Part shown: positions 7,517 through 15,231 of the stretch, in pieces | How the letters are laid out: each line of letters opens with the position of its first letter | Position numbering within the stretch: position 1 is the stretch's first letter | Assembly: GCA_035459025.1 (NCBI GenBank) | Contig: DATHYT010000015.1 | Location: 1-31,826, forward strand | Direction of reading: 5' to 3' | Origin: JAABQT01 sp035459025 | Lineage (GTDB): Bacteria; Pseudomonadota; Gammaproteobacteria; Burkholderiales; SG8-39 | Length of the DNA stretch: 31,826 nt | Made by a program: the position numbers and the translations under genes | The notes under the pieces: generated by a model | Databases searched by the model: none | What the model was told of the DNA's origin: nothing | Seen by the model: only the letters and a program-made list of their open reading frames with translations

Positions 7517-8141
7517 CTGGGATGGGACGCTGCTCGACTCGGCGGCGGGTATCGTCGAGTCGATCCAGGAGGCCGCGCGCGACCTGCAGCTCCCCGTGCC
7601 CACGCGCGAGGCCGCCAGCCACGTCATCGGCCTTGGCCTGCAGGATTCGCTGCGGTCCGCAGTGCCGACACTGCCCGAGGCGCGCTACCGCGAGTTTGCC
7701 GACGCCTATCGGCGGCATTTCCTGGCGCGGCAGGATGCGATGGACTTGTTCCCCGGCGCGCGTGAGCTGCTTCGGGACCTGCACGCCGCCGGGCACCGGC
7801 TCGCGGTGGCGACCGGCAAGAGCCGGCGCGGCCTCGACCACGCGCTGGCGGCGACCTCGTTGCGTCCTTACTTTCGCGCCACGCGCTGCGCCGATGAAAC
7901 GCAGCCCAAGCCGCATCCGGCGATGTTGCTGGAGCTGATGGCGGAGCTTGGCGCGTCGCCGGGCCACGCGCTCATGATCGGCGATACCTCGCACGATCTC
8001 CAGATGGCGCGCAGCGCCAGCGTGGACGCGGTCGCGGTTTGCTACGGCGCGCACCCGGCGCCGGCGCTGCAGGCGCTGGCGCCGCGCGCCTGCGTCGCCA
8101 GCGTCCAGGAGTTGCGTGCATGGCTGACGACGAACGCCTGA
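7491..8141 (+). CDS. HAD-superfamily phosphatase (phosphoglycolate phosphatase-like)
   Basis: This is a HAD subfamily IA hydrolase of 216 residues. Motif I, F-D-W-D-G-T, has nucleophile Asp9 and Asp11. A helical cap follows, then motif II ATGK with its Thr, a Lys in the QPKPHP segment, and the acidic motif IV IGDTSHDLQMA. Members near Gph dephosphorylate 2-phosphoglycolate or similar small phosphates, but the substrate here is unproven. I chose the TTG at 7491 because GGAGG (7480-7484) stands 6 bases before it and the protein then begins MRYSLIVFDWDG, as relatives do. The gene starts inside the end of rluC and its 3' end overlaps the Rieske gene by 22 bases, so the three are translated as a unit. 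Confidence 0.85.
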   Translation: MRYSLIVFDWDGTLLDSAAGIVESIQEAARDLQLPVPTREAASHVIGLGLQDSLRSAVPTLPEARYREFADAYRRHFLARQDAMDLFPGARELLRDLHAAGHRLAVATGKSRRGLDHALAATSLRPYFRATRCADETQPKPHPAMLLELMAELGASPGHALMIGDTSHDLQMARSASVDAVAVCYGAHPAPALQALAPRACVASVQELRAWLTTNA

Positions 8142-8476
8142 TCTGCGAGGCGACGGCGCTGCGCGATTCGGGCGACGGCGTGCGCTTCGAAGTCGAGTAT
8201 TTCGGCGAGCGCGCGCCGGCTTTTGCCGTGCGCTACCAGGGGCGGGTGCACGCCTACCTCAACCGCTGCGCGCACGTCGCCATGGAGCTCGACTGGCGCG
8301 AGGGCCAGTTCTTCGATTTCGAGGGGCGCGATTTGATATGCTCGACGCACGGCGCCGTGTACGCGGCGGCGAGCGGCCAGTGCCTCGGCGGGCCCTGCAA
8401 CGGCGCCCCGCTGGTGCGCCTGCGGGTCGAGGAGCGCGACGGCCGCGTCTATTACCTGGGAGTGCAAGATGGCTGA
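8120..8476 (+). CDS. small Rieske [2Fe-2S] domain protein
   Basis: This 118-residue soluble single-domain Rieske protein carries both cluster-binding boxes: C50-A-H52 and C74-S-T-H77, the latter followed by G-A-V-Y and later G-G-P-C-N-G-A-P-L. There is no signal peptide, membrane anchor or oxygenase domain, so it looks like a cytoplasmic ferredoxin-type electron carrier or redox sensor. The ATG at 8120 has AGGAG (8107-8111) in good position. It sits between the HAD phosphatase and the S49 peptidase, overlapping both. The partner enzyme is not evident from its neighbours. Confidence 0.86.
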   Translation: MADDERLICEATALRDSGDGVRFEVEYFGERAPAFAVRYQGRVHAYLNRCAHVAMELDWREGQFFDFEGRDLICSTHGAVYAAASGQCLGGPCNGAPLVRLRVEERDGRVYYLGVQDG

Positions 8477-9410
8477 CAACGACGGGCAATGGGAGCGCGC
8501 CGCGATCGAGCGGCTCGCCGGCGCGGCGCTGCAGGAGCAGCGGCGCGCGCGCCGCTGGGGCCTCTTCTTCAAGCTGCTCACCTTCGCCTACATCACGGTG
8601 ATCATCCTGATGGCGATGGACTGGGGGGATCGCCGCGACACCAAGGGCAAGCACACCGCGCTGGTCGAGGTCAACGGCGTGATCGCCCCCGGCACCGACG
8701 CCAGCGCCGAGCGGGTCATGGCGGCACTGCAGGCCGCGTTCAAGGACGAGAACACGCAGGGCGTCGTGGTGCGCATCAACTCGCCCGGCGGCAGCCCGGT
8801 GCAGTCGAACTATATCTACGAGGAGATGCGCCGCCTGCGCAAGAAGCATCCCGCAGTGCCGCTCTACGCGGTGGTCGAGGATCTGTGCGCCTCGGGCGGC
8901 TATTACGTGGCGGCGGGTGCGGACCGCATCTACGTCGGTCGCTCGAGCATCGTCGGCTCGATCGGCGTGCGCATGGACAGCTTCGGCGTCACCGGCCTGA
9001 TGGACAAGCTCGGCGTGGAGCGGCGGCTGCTCACGGCCGGCGACAACAAGGGATTCCTGGATCCGTTCCTGCCGGTGGACCCGGCGCAGAAGGCGCACGC
9101 GCAGGCGCTGCTCGAGGAGGTGCACCGGCACTTCATCGACGCGGTGCGTGACGGGCGCGGCCAGCGGCTGAAGGAGTCACCGGAGATGTTCTCCGGGCTC
9201 ATCTGGACCGGGCAGAAGAGCGTCGAGCTCGGGCTCGCGGATGCCCTCGGCAGCCTCGACTACGTGGCGCGCGAGGTGGTCAAGGCGGAGAAGGTGGTCG
9301 ACTACACGCAGAAGGAGAACCTGGCCGAGAAGTTCGCTCGGCGCCTGGGCGCCGGCGCGGCGAACGCGTTGCTCGAGTTCGCGCTGCGCGGCGCAGCGCA
9401 GCCGCGCTAG
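8469..9410 (+). CDS. sppA: S49-family signal peptide peptidase (SppA-like), membrane-anchored
   Basis: This 313-residue serine peptidase of family S49 probably degrades cleaved signal peptides in the inner membrane. One transmembrane helix (about residues 30-50, WGLFFKLLTFAYITVIILMA) is followed by the protease domain. The nucleophile Ser142 lies in DLCASGGYYVA and the general-base Lys194 in GDNKGFLDPF, about 50 residues apart as in the short, single-domain SppA of Bacillus. The length fits this short form rather than the 618-residue tandem SppA of E. coli. A GGGAG precedes the ATG at 8469. Its TAG stop interlocks with the stop of the convergent methyltransferase gene in a shared CTAG. Confidence 0.9.
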   Translation: MADNDGQWERAAIERLAGAALQEQRRARRWGLFFKLLTFAYITVIILMAMDWGDRRDTKGKHTALVEVNGVIAPGTDASAERVMAALQAAFKDENTQGVVVRINSPGGSPVQSNYIYEEMRRLRKKHPAVPLYAVVEDLCASGGYYVAAGADRIYVGRSSIVGSIGVRMDSFGVTGLMDKLGVERRLLTAGDNKGFLDPFLPVDPAQKAHAQALLEEVHRHFIDAVRDGRGQRLKESPEMFSGLIWTGQKSVELGLADALGSLDYVAREVVKAEKVVDYTQKENLAEKFARRLGAGAANALLEFALRGAAQPR

Positions 9411-10093
9411 GCGAGCAGCAGGAACACCGCCGGGCGCCGGCCGATCACCCTGGCGGCCTCGCGCCACTGCAAGACGCTGCGCGTGGTGATCGACTCCTCG
9501 GGCAGCGTCAGGTCGACGGCCACGCACAGGCGTGTGCCGGGCGCGCAGGCTTCGAGCAGTGCGGCGAGCAAGGCATCGTTGCGGTAGGGCGTCTCGATGA
9601 AGATCTGCGTCTCGCGCGCCTCGCGCGAGACCTGCTCGAGCGCCCCAATGCGCGTCGCGCGCTCCCGAGCATCGCGCGGCAGATAGCCGCGGAACGCGAA
9701 GCGCTGCCCCTCGAGCCCGCTCGCCATCAGCGCAAGCAGGATCGAGGAGGGCCCGACCAGCGGCACGACGCGGAATCCGGCGGCATGCGCGGCAGCCACC
9801 AGCGCCTGGCCGGGATCGGCCACGCCGGGGCAGCCCGCTTCCGACAGCACCCCCAGGGAACGCCCGGCGCGTAACGGCGCCAGCAGCGCAGCAGGATCCG
9901 CATCGAGCGTCTCGATGCGCAGCTCGCGCATCGGGCAAGACATGCCGAGCGCGGCCAGGAACGCGCGGGCGCTCTTGGCGTCCTCGACCGCGAAGTCGCG
10001 CAGCGCACGGACCGTCTCGATCGTCGGCGCAGGCAGCACCTGTCCCGGCGCACCGCCCAGCGTCGCAGGCACGAGATACAAGGCGGGCGTCAC
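9407..10093 (-). CDS. SAM-dependent methyltransferase, RsmI-like (short form)
   Basis: This is a 228-residue member of the tetrapyrrole-methylase fold family to which RsmI belongs. RsmI 2'-O-methylates C1402 of 16S rRNA. Visible blocks are YLVPATLGG near the N terminus, the loop LSEAGCPGVADPGQALVAAAH, the PLVGPSSILLALMASGL segment, and FIETPYRNDALL. It is clearly shorter than canonical RsmI (about 280 residues) and lacks the usual C-terminal extension. It may therefore be the paralogue commonly paired with maf in betaproteobacteria rather than RsmI itself. It overlaps maf by 4 bases upstream and ends against the S49 peptidase gene in a shared CTAG. Confidence 0.82.
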   Translation of the reverse strand: MTPALYLVPATLGGAPGQVLPAPTIETVRALRDFAVEDAKSARAFLAALGMSCPMRELRIETLDADPAALLAPLRAGRSLGVLSEAGCPGVADPGQALVAAAHAAGFRVVPLVGPSSILLALMASGLEGQRFAFRGYLPRDARERATRIGALEQVSREARETQIFIETPYRNDALLAALLEACAPGTRLCVAVDLTLPEESITTRSVLQWREAARVIGRRPAVFLLLA

Positions 10094-10683
10094 GCGCGCA
10101 GCACCGCCATCCCGGCCTGCAGCAGCAGCTCGCTCAACGCGATCAGGGGCAGGCCGATGAGCGCGGTCGGATCTTCGCTGTCGATGCGGGCGATGAGGGC
10201 GATGCCGAGTCCTTCGGCCTTGGCACTGCCGGCGCAGTCGTATGGTTGCTCGCGACGCAGGTAGTCCTCGATCTGCGCCGGCGCCAGATCGCGGAAATGC
10301 ACGACGCTCGGGACAACGCGCTCCAGCAGCACGCCGCTACGCGCGTCGAGCAGGGCCACCGCCGTATCGAAGCGCGCCGACTTGCCGCTCACGGCACGCA
10401 ACTGCCGCACTGCGTTGGCGTGGCTGCCCGGCTTGTCCAGGCGCGCATCGCCGCAGGACGCCACCTGGTCGGCGCCGATGACGAGCGCGTCGCCGTGGCG
10501 CGCCGCCACGGCACGCGCCTTGGCCGCGGCCAGACGGCGCGCCGTCGCGGCGGGCGCTTCTCCCGCGATCGCATCTTCCGTGACCTGCGGATCGACGCAG
10601 GCGAAGGGCAGCCCGAGGCGCTGCAGCAGCTCCTTGCGGTAGCGCGAGGTCGAGGCGAGCAGCAGTGCGCGGGAGTCAGGCAT
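10090..10683 (-). CDS. maf: Maf/YceF-type nucleotide pyrophosphatase
   Basis: This 197-residue Maf-family nucleoside triphosphate pyrophosphatase begins PDSRALLLASTSRYRKELLQR. The S-T-S-x-Y-R signature and the following L-G-L-P-F resemble the YceF group, which prefers 7-methyl-GTP, over the dTTP/UTP group. Other conserved parts are VIGADQVA with the catalytic Asp, LDKPG, and the SGKSARFDTAVAL segment. The ATG at 10683 is chosen because the family N terminus starts there; the frame stays open far upstream but reads into yceD. The gene diverges from yceD, and a 12-base palindrome at 10712-10723 may serve as the -10 region for both. Confidence 0.9.
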   Translation of the reverse strand: MPDSRALLLASTSRYRKELLQRLGLPFACVDPQVTEDAIAGEAPAATARRLAAAKARAVAARHGDALVIGADQVASCGDARLDKPGSHANAVRQLRAVSGKSARFDTAVALLDARSGVLLERVVPSVVHFRDLAPAQIEDYLRREQPYDCAGSAKAEGLGIALIARIDSEDPTALIGLPLIALSELLLQAGMAVLRA

Positions 10684-10692
10684 GACTTTGTT

Positions 10693-10722
10693 TTGACACA
10701 ACTTTTTTCGCGATGATATCAT
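10693..10722 (+). promoter_or_regulatory. sigma70 promoter of the yceD–rpmF–plsX–fab operon
   Basis: A perfect -35 TTGACA (10693-10698) is followed after 18 bases by TATCAT (10717-10722), 5 of 6 to consensus. The intervening run of T is AT-rich in an otherwise GC-rich window. Transcription would begin near 10729, only about 4 bases before the annotated yceD ATG. The -10 lies inside the palindrome GATGATATCATC (10712-10723), which offers the same TATCAT to the opposite strand for maf. Confidence 0.85.
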
Positions 10723-10732
10723 CCGCCCCTTC

Positions 10733-11242
10733 ATGCCGCAGCCGCCGCGGTTTCCCTTGATCGACGGCTTCGAATTCGCGGGAGCCGGCGGCAGCATGCG
10801 CGGCGCCTGGACCGCGGAGGAGTTTCCGCGGCTGCGCGCGCTGCTGCATGACACGACGGGCTCGGTCGAATATGAATTGCAGGGAGCGCGTGACGAGCTC
10901 GGCCGTCACAGCCTGGCGCTGCATGTGGCCGCCAGGCTGCGACTGACCTGCAAGCGTTGTCTTGAGGCGGTCGACGTGGCATTGCGCGAGGATGTCACGC
11001 TGTGGCTGGCGCGCTCGCAGGGCGAGCTCGACGCGCAGCCGCTCACCGCGGAAGGGCCCGACGGCATCGTCGCTGCCAAGGACATGCCGGTGCGGGATCT
11101 GGTGGAGGATCAGCTGCTGCTGGCGCTGCCGTACGCGCCGCGGCACGAGAAATGTTCGGCGCAAGGCAGCATGGCGCCGGTGATGCGGCAGACGCCGTTT
11201 GCAGGACTGCGCGGGATGCTGCGCGGCAGGAATCGACATTGA
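10733..11242 (+). CDS. yceD: YceD/DUF177 family protein
   Basis: This 169-residue protein of the YceD (DUF177) family is almost always encoded directly before rpmF. Members are linked to 23S rRNA or large-subunit assembly, but the biochemical role is not settled. The fold-typical block LALHVAARLRLTCKRCLEAV contains the C-x-x-C pair, and VRDLVEDQLLLALPYAPRH with a later Cys completes the conserved region. The ATG at 10733 has no Shine-Dalgarno sequence and would lie about 4 bases from the mRNA 5' end predicted from the promoter. The alternative is a TTG at 10757, just before the conserved IDGFEF. It is the first gene of the lipid operon. Confidence 0.87.
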   Translation: MPQPPRFPLIDGFEFAGAGGSMRGAWTAEEFPRLRALLHDTTGSVEYELQGARDELGRHSLALHVAARLRLTCKRCLEAVDVALREDVTLWLARSQGELDAQPLTAEGPDGIVAAKDMPVRDLVEDQLLLALPYAPRHEKCSAQGSMAPVMRQTPFAGLRGMLRGRNRH

Positions 11243-11255
11243 GAGGAGTTTGAAC

Positions 11256-11435
11256 ATGGCTGTGCAACAGAACAAGAAGTCCCCGTCGCGGCGCGGCATG
11301 CATCGCGCGCATGATTTCATCGCCAAGCCGCCGCTGGCGGTGGAGCCGACGACCGGCGAGGTTCACCTGCGTCACCACGTCAGCCCGACCGGCTATTACC
11401 GCGGCAAGAAGGTCGCAAAGTCGCGCGACGAGTAA
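11256..11435 (+). CDS. rpmF: 50S ribosomal protein L32
   Basis: L32 is a small basic protein of the large ribosomal subunit. The 59-residue product begins AVQQNKKSPSRRGMHRAHDF, the universal bacterial L32 start, and ends GYYRGKKVAKSRDE, as proteobacterial L32 does. It lacks the zinc-binding Cys pairs found in some bacteria. GAGAGGAG stands before the ATG at 11256. The order yceD–rpmF–plsX is conserved across proteobacteria and couples ribosome and lipid synthesis. Confidence 0.97.
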   Translation: MAVQQNKKSPSRRGMHRAHDFIAKPPLAVEPTTGEVHLRHHVSPTGYYRGKKVAKSRDE

Positions 11436-11463
11436 CGGCGCGCAGCGCTCGCATCCCGGGTAA

Positions 11464-11479
11464 GCGGCGTAGGCGCCGC
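11464..11479 (+). other. hairpin just upstream of plsX
   Basis: GCGGCG (11464-11469) and CGCCGC (11474-11479) form a perfect 6-bp stem with a 4-base loop. It ends 7 bases before the plsX start codon, where a Shine-Dalgarno sequence would be expected and none is seen. No T-run follows, so it is not an intrinsic terminator. Confidence 0.45.
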
Positions 11480-11486
11480 AGGCTCG

Positions 11487-12527
11487 ATGGATATCACTGT
11501 CGCTATTGACTGCATGGGGGGGGATCACGGGCCCCGTGTGACGGTTCCCGCCGCGCTGGCATTCCAGCGCGAGCACGCGGGGGTCCGGATCATCCTGGTG
11601 GGGCCGCACGAGGCGTTGGAGCCGGCGCTGCGCGCGCAAGGCGTGACGACGAGCCCGCAGCTGCGCGTGCAGCATGCTTCCCAGCTCGTGAGCATGGACG
11701 AGCCGCCCGCGCAGGCGCTGCGGCTGAAGAAAGACTCCTCGATGCGCGTGGCGATCAACCTGGTGAAGAGCGGGGCGGCGCACGCCTGCGTCAGCGCCGG
11801 CAACACCGGGGCTCTGATGGCCATCTCGCGTTTTGTGCTGAAGACGCTGCCCGGCATCGACCGGCCCGCGATCGCCACGGTCCTGCCCAACATGCGGGGC
11901 GAATGGACGTACGTGCTCGACTTGGGCGCCAACGTCGACTGCACGGCGGAGCAGCTGATGCAGTTTGGCGTGATGGGCGCGATGCTGGTGGCCGCGGTCG
12001 AGCACAAGGAGCGGCCCTCGGTGGGTTTGCTCAATATCGGCGTCGAGGATATCAAGGGCAATGAAACCGTGAAGGTCGCGGCAGACCTGCTGCGCGAGAG
12101 CGGCCTCAATTTCCACGGCAATGTCGAAGGCGACGACATCTACAAGGGCACCACCGACGTGGTGGTGTGCGACGGCTTCGTCGGCAACTCGGTGCTCAAG
12201 GCGTCCGAGGGCGTCGCCAACATGATCGTCGGCTTCCTGCGTCAGGAGTTCACGCGCACGCCGTGGCGCAAGCTCTCGGCGCTGCTGGCGCGTCCGGTGC
12301 TGAAGGCGCTGAGAGCCCGCATGGATCCGGGCCGCTACAACGGCGCCAGCCTGCTCGGGCTGCGCGGCATCGTCATCAAGAGCCATGGCTCGGCGGACGC
12401 GTTTGCGTTCGGCAAGGCCCTGGAGCGCGCGGTAGAGGAAGTGCGCAACGATGTGATCGAGCGCATCACGCGCCGCATGGCGCAGGTGCATCCCGCCGCG
12501 CCGGCGGCCCGGGTGGGGGCCGAATGA
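11487..12527 (+). CDS. plsX: phosphate acyltransferase PlsX
   Basis: PlsX converts acyl-ACP and phosphate into acyl-phosphate, the first step of the PlsX/PlsY route to lysophosphatidate. The 346-residue protein starts ITVAIDCMGGDHGP, the family signature. It continues with ASQLVSMDEPPAQALRLKKDSSM, VSAGNTGALMAISRFVLKTLPGIDRPA, and GNETVKVAADLL; DVVVCDGFVGNSVLKASEG is the phosphate-binding region. Length and blocks are complete. A run of eight G (11516-11523) lies in the MGGDHG codons. The stop overlaps the fabH start as ATGA. Confidence 0.96.
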   Translation: MDITVAIDCMGGDHGPRVTVPAALAFQREHAGVRIILVGPHEALEPALRAQGVTTSPQLRVQHASQLVSMDEPPAQALRLKKDSSMRVAINLVKSGAAHACVSAGNTGALMAISRFVLKTLPGIDRPAIATVLPNMRGEWTYVLDLGANVDCTAEQLMQFGVMGAMLVAAVEHKERPSVGLLNIGVEDIKGNETVKVAADLLRESGLNFHGNVEGDDIYKGTTDVVVCDGFVGNSVLKASEGVANMIVGFLRQEFTRTPWRKLSALLARPVLKALRARMDPGRYNGASLLGLRGIVIKSHGSADAFAFGKALERAVEEVRNDVIERITRRMAQVHPAAPAARVGAE

Positions 12528-13483
12528 TCTATTCGCGCATCGTCGGCACGGGAAGCTATTTGCCGCCGCGCGTGGTCGGCAACGAGGAATTCGCGGCGCG
12601 GCTCGACACCAGCGACCAGTGGATTCGCGAGCGCACCGGGATCGTGCGGCGCCACATTGCCGACGAATCGCAGGCTTCGAGCGACCTGGCGCTGGAGGCG
12701 AGCCGCGCCGCGCTGCAGGCCGCGGGGCTGAAGCCCGGGGACCTCGACCTGATCATTGTCGCCACCTCGACGCCCGACTTCGTGTTTCCGAGCACGGCCT
12801 GCCTGCTGCAGGCGAAGCTCGGCATCCGCAACTTCCCGGCGTTCGACGTGCAGGCGGTGTGCAGCGGCTTCGTCTACGCGCTCGCCACAGCCGACAACTT
12901 CATTCGCGCCGGCATGAGCCGGCGCGCGCTGGTCGTGGGCGCCGAGGTGTTCTCGCGGATCCTCGATTGGAACGACCGCGGCACCTGCGTTCTCTTCGGC
13001 GACGGCGCCGGCGCGGTGGTGCTGGCCGCTGCCGAGCAGCCCGGGCTGCACGCCTCCGTGCTGCGCGCCGACGGCAGCCATGCCGACATCCTGTCGGTAC
13101 CGGGAAACGTGTGCGGCGGACGCATCGTGGGCTCGCCCTATCTTCAGATGCAGGGCAGCCAGGTGTTCAAGTTCGCGGTGAAGGTGCTCGACGAGGTGGC
13201 GCGCGAGACCCTCGCCGCCGCCGGCATGCAGCTTGCGGACGTCGACTGGCTCATTCCGCACCAAGCCAACGTGCGTATCCTGGAGGCCACCGCGCGCAAG
13301 CTCGGCCTGCCGCTCGAGCGGCTGGTGGTGACCGTGGACCATCACGGCAACACGTCGGCGGCTTCTGTGCCGCTCGCCCTCGACGAGTACGTGCGCGCCG
13401 GCAAGATCCGCGCCGGCCACCGGGTGATGATGCAGGGCGTGGGCGGTGGCTTCACGTGGGGCGCCACTCTGGCGACAATGTGA
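12524..13483 (+). CDS. fabH: 3-oxoacyl-ACP synthase III (KAS III)
   Basis: FabH condenses acetyl-CoA with malonyl-ACP to start fatty-acid synthesis. The 319-residue thiolase-fold enzyme shows the full catalytic triad: Cys113 in DVQAVCSGF, His246 in WLIPHQANVRI and Asn276 in VDHHGNTSAAS. The N-terminal IVGTGSYLPPRVVGN and the C-terminal GVGGGFTWGATL are typical. The ATG at 12524 overlaps the plsX stop by 4 bases, suggesting coupled translation. The next gene, fabD, starts 4 bases after the fabH stop. Confidence 0.97.
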   Translation: MIYSRIVGTGSYLPPRVVGNEEFAARLDTSDQWIRERTGIVRRHIADESQASSDLALEASRAALQAAGLKPGDLDLIIVATSTPDFVFPSTACLLQAKLGIRNFPAFDVQAVCSGFVYALATADNFIRAGMSRRALVVGAEVFSRILDWNDRGTCVLFGDGAGAVVLAAAEQPGLHASVLRADGSHADILSVPGNVCGGRIVGSPYLQMQGSQVFKFAVKVLDEVARETLAAAGMQLADVDWLIPHQANVRILEATARKLGLPLERLVVTVDHHGNTSAASVPLALDEYVRAGKIRAGHRVMMQGVGGGFTWGATLATM

Positions 13484-13487
13484 CGAG

Positions 13488-14423
13488 ATGAAGCTGGCGA
13501 TGGTGTTTCCGGGGCAAGGCTCGCAAGCCGTTGGCATGCTGCGCGCTTATGCCGGGTTGCCCGGCGTGGACGAGGTGTGCCGGCAGGCCGGCGATGCGCT
13601 GGGCGCGGATTTCCTCGCGTTGCTCGACGCAGGCCCGCAGGAATCCCTCAACCTCACGGTGAACACGCAGCCCGCCATGGTGACCGCCGGCTATGCGGCG
13701 TTTCGCGCGTGGCGCGAGCTCGGCGGCCCGGCACCTGAGTTCGTCGCGGGCCACAGCCTGGGCGAGTACACGGCTCTGGTTGCGGCGGGATCGATCGAAT
13801 TCGCGCAGTGCCTGCCGCTGGTGCGCTTCCGCGCGCAAGCGATGCAGCAGGCGGTGCCCGAGGGGCAGGGGGCGATGGCGGCAATCCTCAACCTCGACGA
13901 CGCCGCGGTTCGCGCAGCCTGCGCCGAGGCGGCGCAGGGTCAGGTCGTCGACGCGGTGAACTTCAACGCGCCGGGCCAGATCGTGATCGCCGGCCACAAG
14001 GAAGCGGTAACGCGGGCGATGGAGCTGTGCAAGGCAAAGGGCGCCAAGCGCGCGCTGCCGCTGCCGGTAAGCGCACCGTTTCATTCCAGCCTGATGCGGC
14101 CGGCGGCAGAGCGGCTGCAAGGCTACCTTGCCGGCGTCGAGGTGCGCGCACCGGCCTGCCAGTTGATCAACAACGTGGACGTACGCATCGAGACTCAGCC
14201 TGAAGCGATCAAGGATGCGCTGGTACGCCAGGCGGCGTCGCCGGTGCGCTGGGTAGAGACGGTGCAGCAGATGCGCGCCCACGGCGTGACGCACGTGCTG
14301 GAGTGCGGCCCCGGGAAGGTGCTGGCGGGCATGGTGAAGCGCATTGACGGTGCGCTGCAGAGCCTGGCGCTGGCGGACAAGGCATCGCTCGAGCAGGCTC
14401 TGGCAACTCTGAAGGGGGTCTGA
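13488..14423 (+). CDS. fabD: malonyl-CoA:ACP transacylase
   Basis: FabD moves the malonyl group from CoA to acyl carrier protein. The 311-residue protein begins KLAMVFPGQGSQAVGML. Its nucleophile elbow GHSLGEY places Ser90, and the catalytic His199 is in SAPFHSSLM; a GQGAMAAI block lies between them. The C-terminal HVLECGPGKVLAGMVKRI segment is also standard. The start at 13488 gives the family N terminus; upstream in-frame codons would run into fabH. fabG follows after 2 bases. Confidence 0.97.
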   Translation: MKLAMVFPGQGSQAVGMLRAYAGLPGVDEVCRQAGDALGADFLALLDAGPQESLNLTVNTQPAMVTAGYAAFRAWRELGGPAPEFVAGHSLGEYTALVAAGSIEFAQCLPLVRFRAQAMQQAVPEGQGAMAAILNLDDAAVRAACAEAAQGQVVDAVNFNAPGQIVIAGHKEAVTRAMELCKAKGAKRALPLPVSAPFHSSLMRPAAERLQGYLAGVEVRAPACQLINNVDVRIETQPEAIKDALVRQAASPVRWVETVQQMRAHGVTHVLECGPGKVLAGMVKRIDGALQSLALADKASLEQALATLKGV

Positions 14424-14425
14424 CG

Positions 14426-15166
14426 ATGCTGCAGGACAAGCTCGCCCTGGTAACCGGCGCCTCGCGCGGCATCGGCCACGCGATCGCGCTCGAGCTCGGA
14501 CGGCAGGGCGCGACGGTCGTGGGTACGGCCACTACCGAGCAAGGCGCCGCCGCCATCGGCCAGGCACTGGTGCAGGCCGGCGCCAAGGGTGCGGGGCGTG
14601 TGCTGAACGTTCGCGATGCCGCGCAAGGCGATGCGCTGGTGGCGGAGCTGCAGAAGGACCTGGGCGAAGTCGCCATCCTGGTGAACAACGCCGGCATCAC
14701 CCGTGACAACCTCGCGCTGCGCATGAAGGACGCCGAATGGGACGACGTGCTCGACACCAACCTGAAGGCGGTGTTCCGGCTGTCGCGCGCCGTGATGCGC
14801 GGCATGATGAAGGCGCGCTGGGGCCGCATCATCAACATCACGTCGGTGGTCGGCGCCTCGGGCAACGCGGGCCAGGCGAACTACGCGGCCGCCAAGGCCG
14901 GCGTCGTGGGTCTGACCAAGTCGCTCGCGCGGGAGCTCGGCAGCCGGGGCATCACGGTGAACTGCGTTGCCCCCGGATTCATCGACACGGACATGACGCG
15001 GGCGCTCTCGGAGGCGCAGCGCAGCGCGCTGCTGGCGCAGATTCCGCTCGGCCGGCTCGGCGAAACCGCCGACATCGCGGCCGCGGTAGCCTATCTGGCG
15101 TCGCCGGCGGCGGGCTACGTCACGGGTTGCGTGCTGCACGTCAACGGCGGCATGTACATGGGGTGA
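14426..15166 (+). CDS. fabG: 3-oxoacyl-ACP reductase
   Basis: FabG reduces 3-oxoacyl-ACP with NADPH. The 246-residue short-chain dehydrogenase has the cofactor motif TGASRGIG (about 10-17) and the NNAG motif (87-90). The catalytic triad is Ser140, Tyr153 and Lys157 (Y-A-A-A-K). The family C terminus reads GYVTGCVLHVNGGMYMG. The length equals that of standard FabG. It lies between fabD and acpP, and the acpP promoter begins only about 18 bases after its stop codon. Confidence 0.97.
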   Translation: MLQDKLALVTGASRGIGHAIALELGRQGATVVGTATTEQGAAAIGQALVQAGAKGAGRVLNVRDAAQGDALVAELQKDLGEVAILVNNAGITRDNLALRMKDAEWDDVLDTNLKAVFRLSRAVMRGMMKARWGRIINITSVVGASGNAGQANYAAAKAGVVGLTKSLARELGSRGITVNCVAPGFIDTDMTRALSEAQRSALLAQIPLGRLGETADIAAAVAYLASPAAGYVTGCVLHVNGGMYMG

Positions 15167-15183
15167 GGGCGAGGGCGCCAATT

Positions 15184-15192
15184 TGGTAAAAT
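15184..15192 (+). promoter_or_regulatory. extended -10 promoter candidate for acpP
   Basis: TGGTAAAAT combines the extended -10 TGn with TAAAAT (15187-15192), 5 of 6 to consensus. No good -35 is seen, as is common for extended -10 promoters. Transcription would start near 15199, about 33 bases before the acpP ATG. A separate acpP promoter is expected because the carrier protein is needed in much larger amounts than the enzymes around it. Confidence 0.6.
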
Positions 15193-15231
15193 CCGGGCCG
15201 CCGCTTGGCCCCACTAGGGAAGGAGCAGAAC

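Noticed and set aside
11516..11523. Run of eight G near the plsX start as a phase-variation tract
   Set aside because: The bases encode the invariant Met-Gly-Gly-Asp-His of PlsX. Frameshifts would abolish a core lipid gene, so contingency switching is implausible. Eight G is also short for such tracts.
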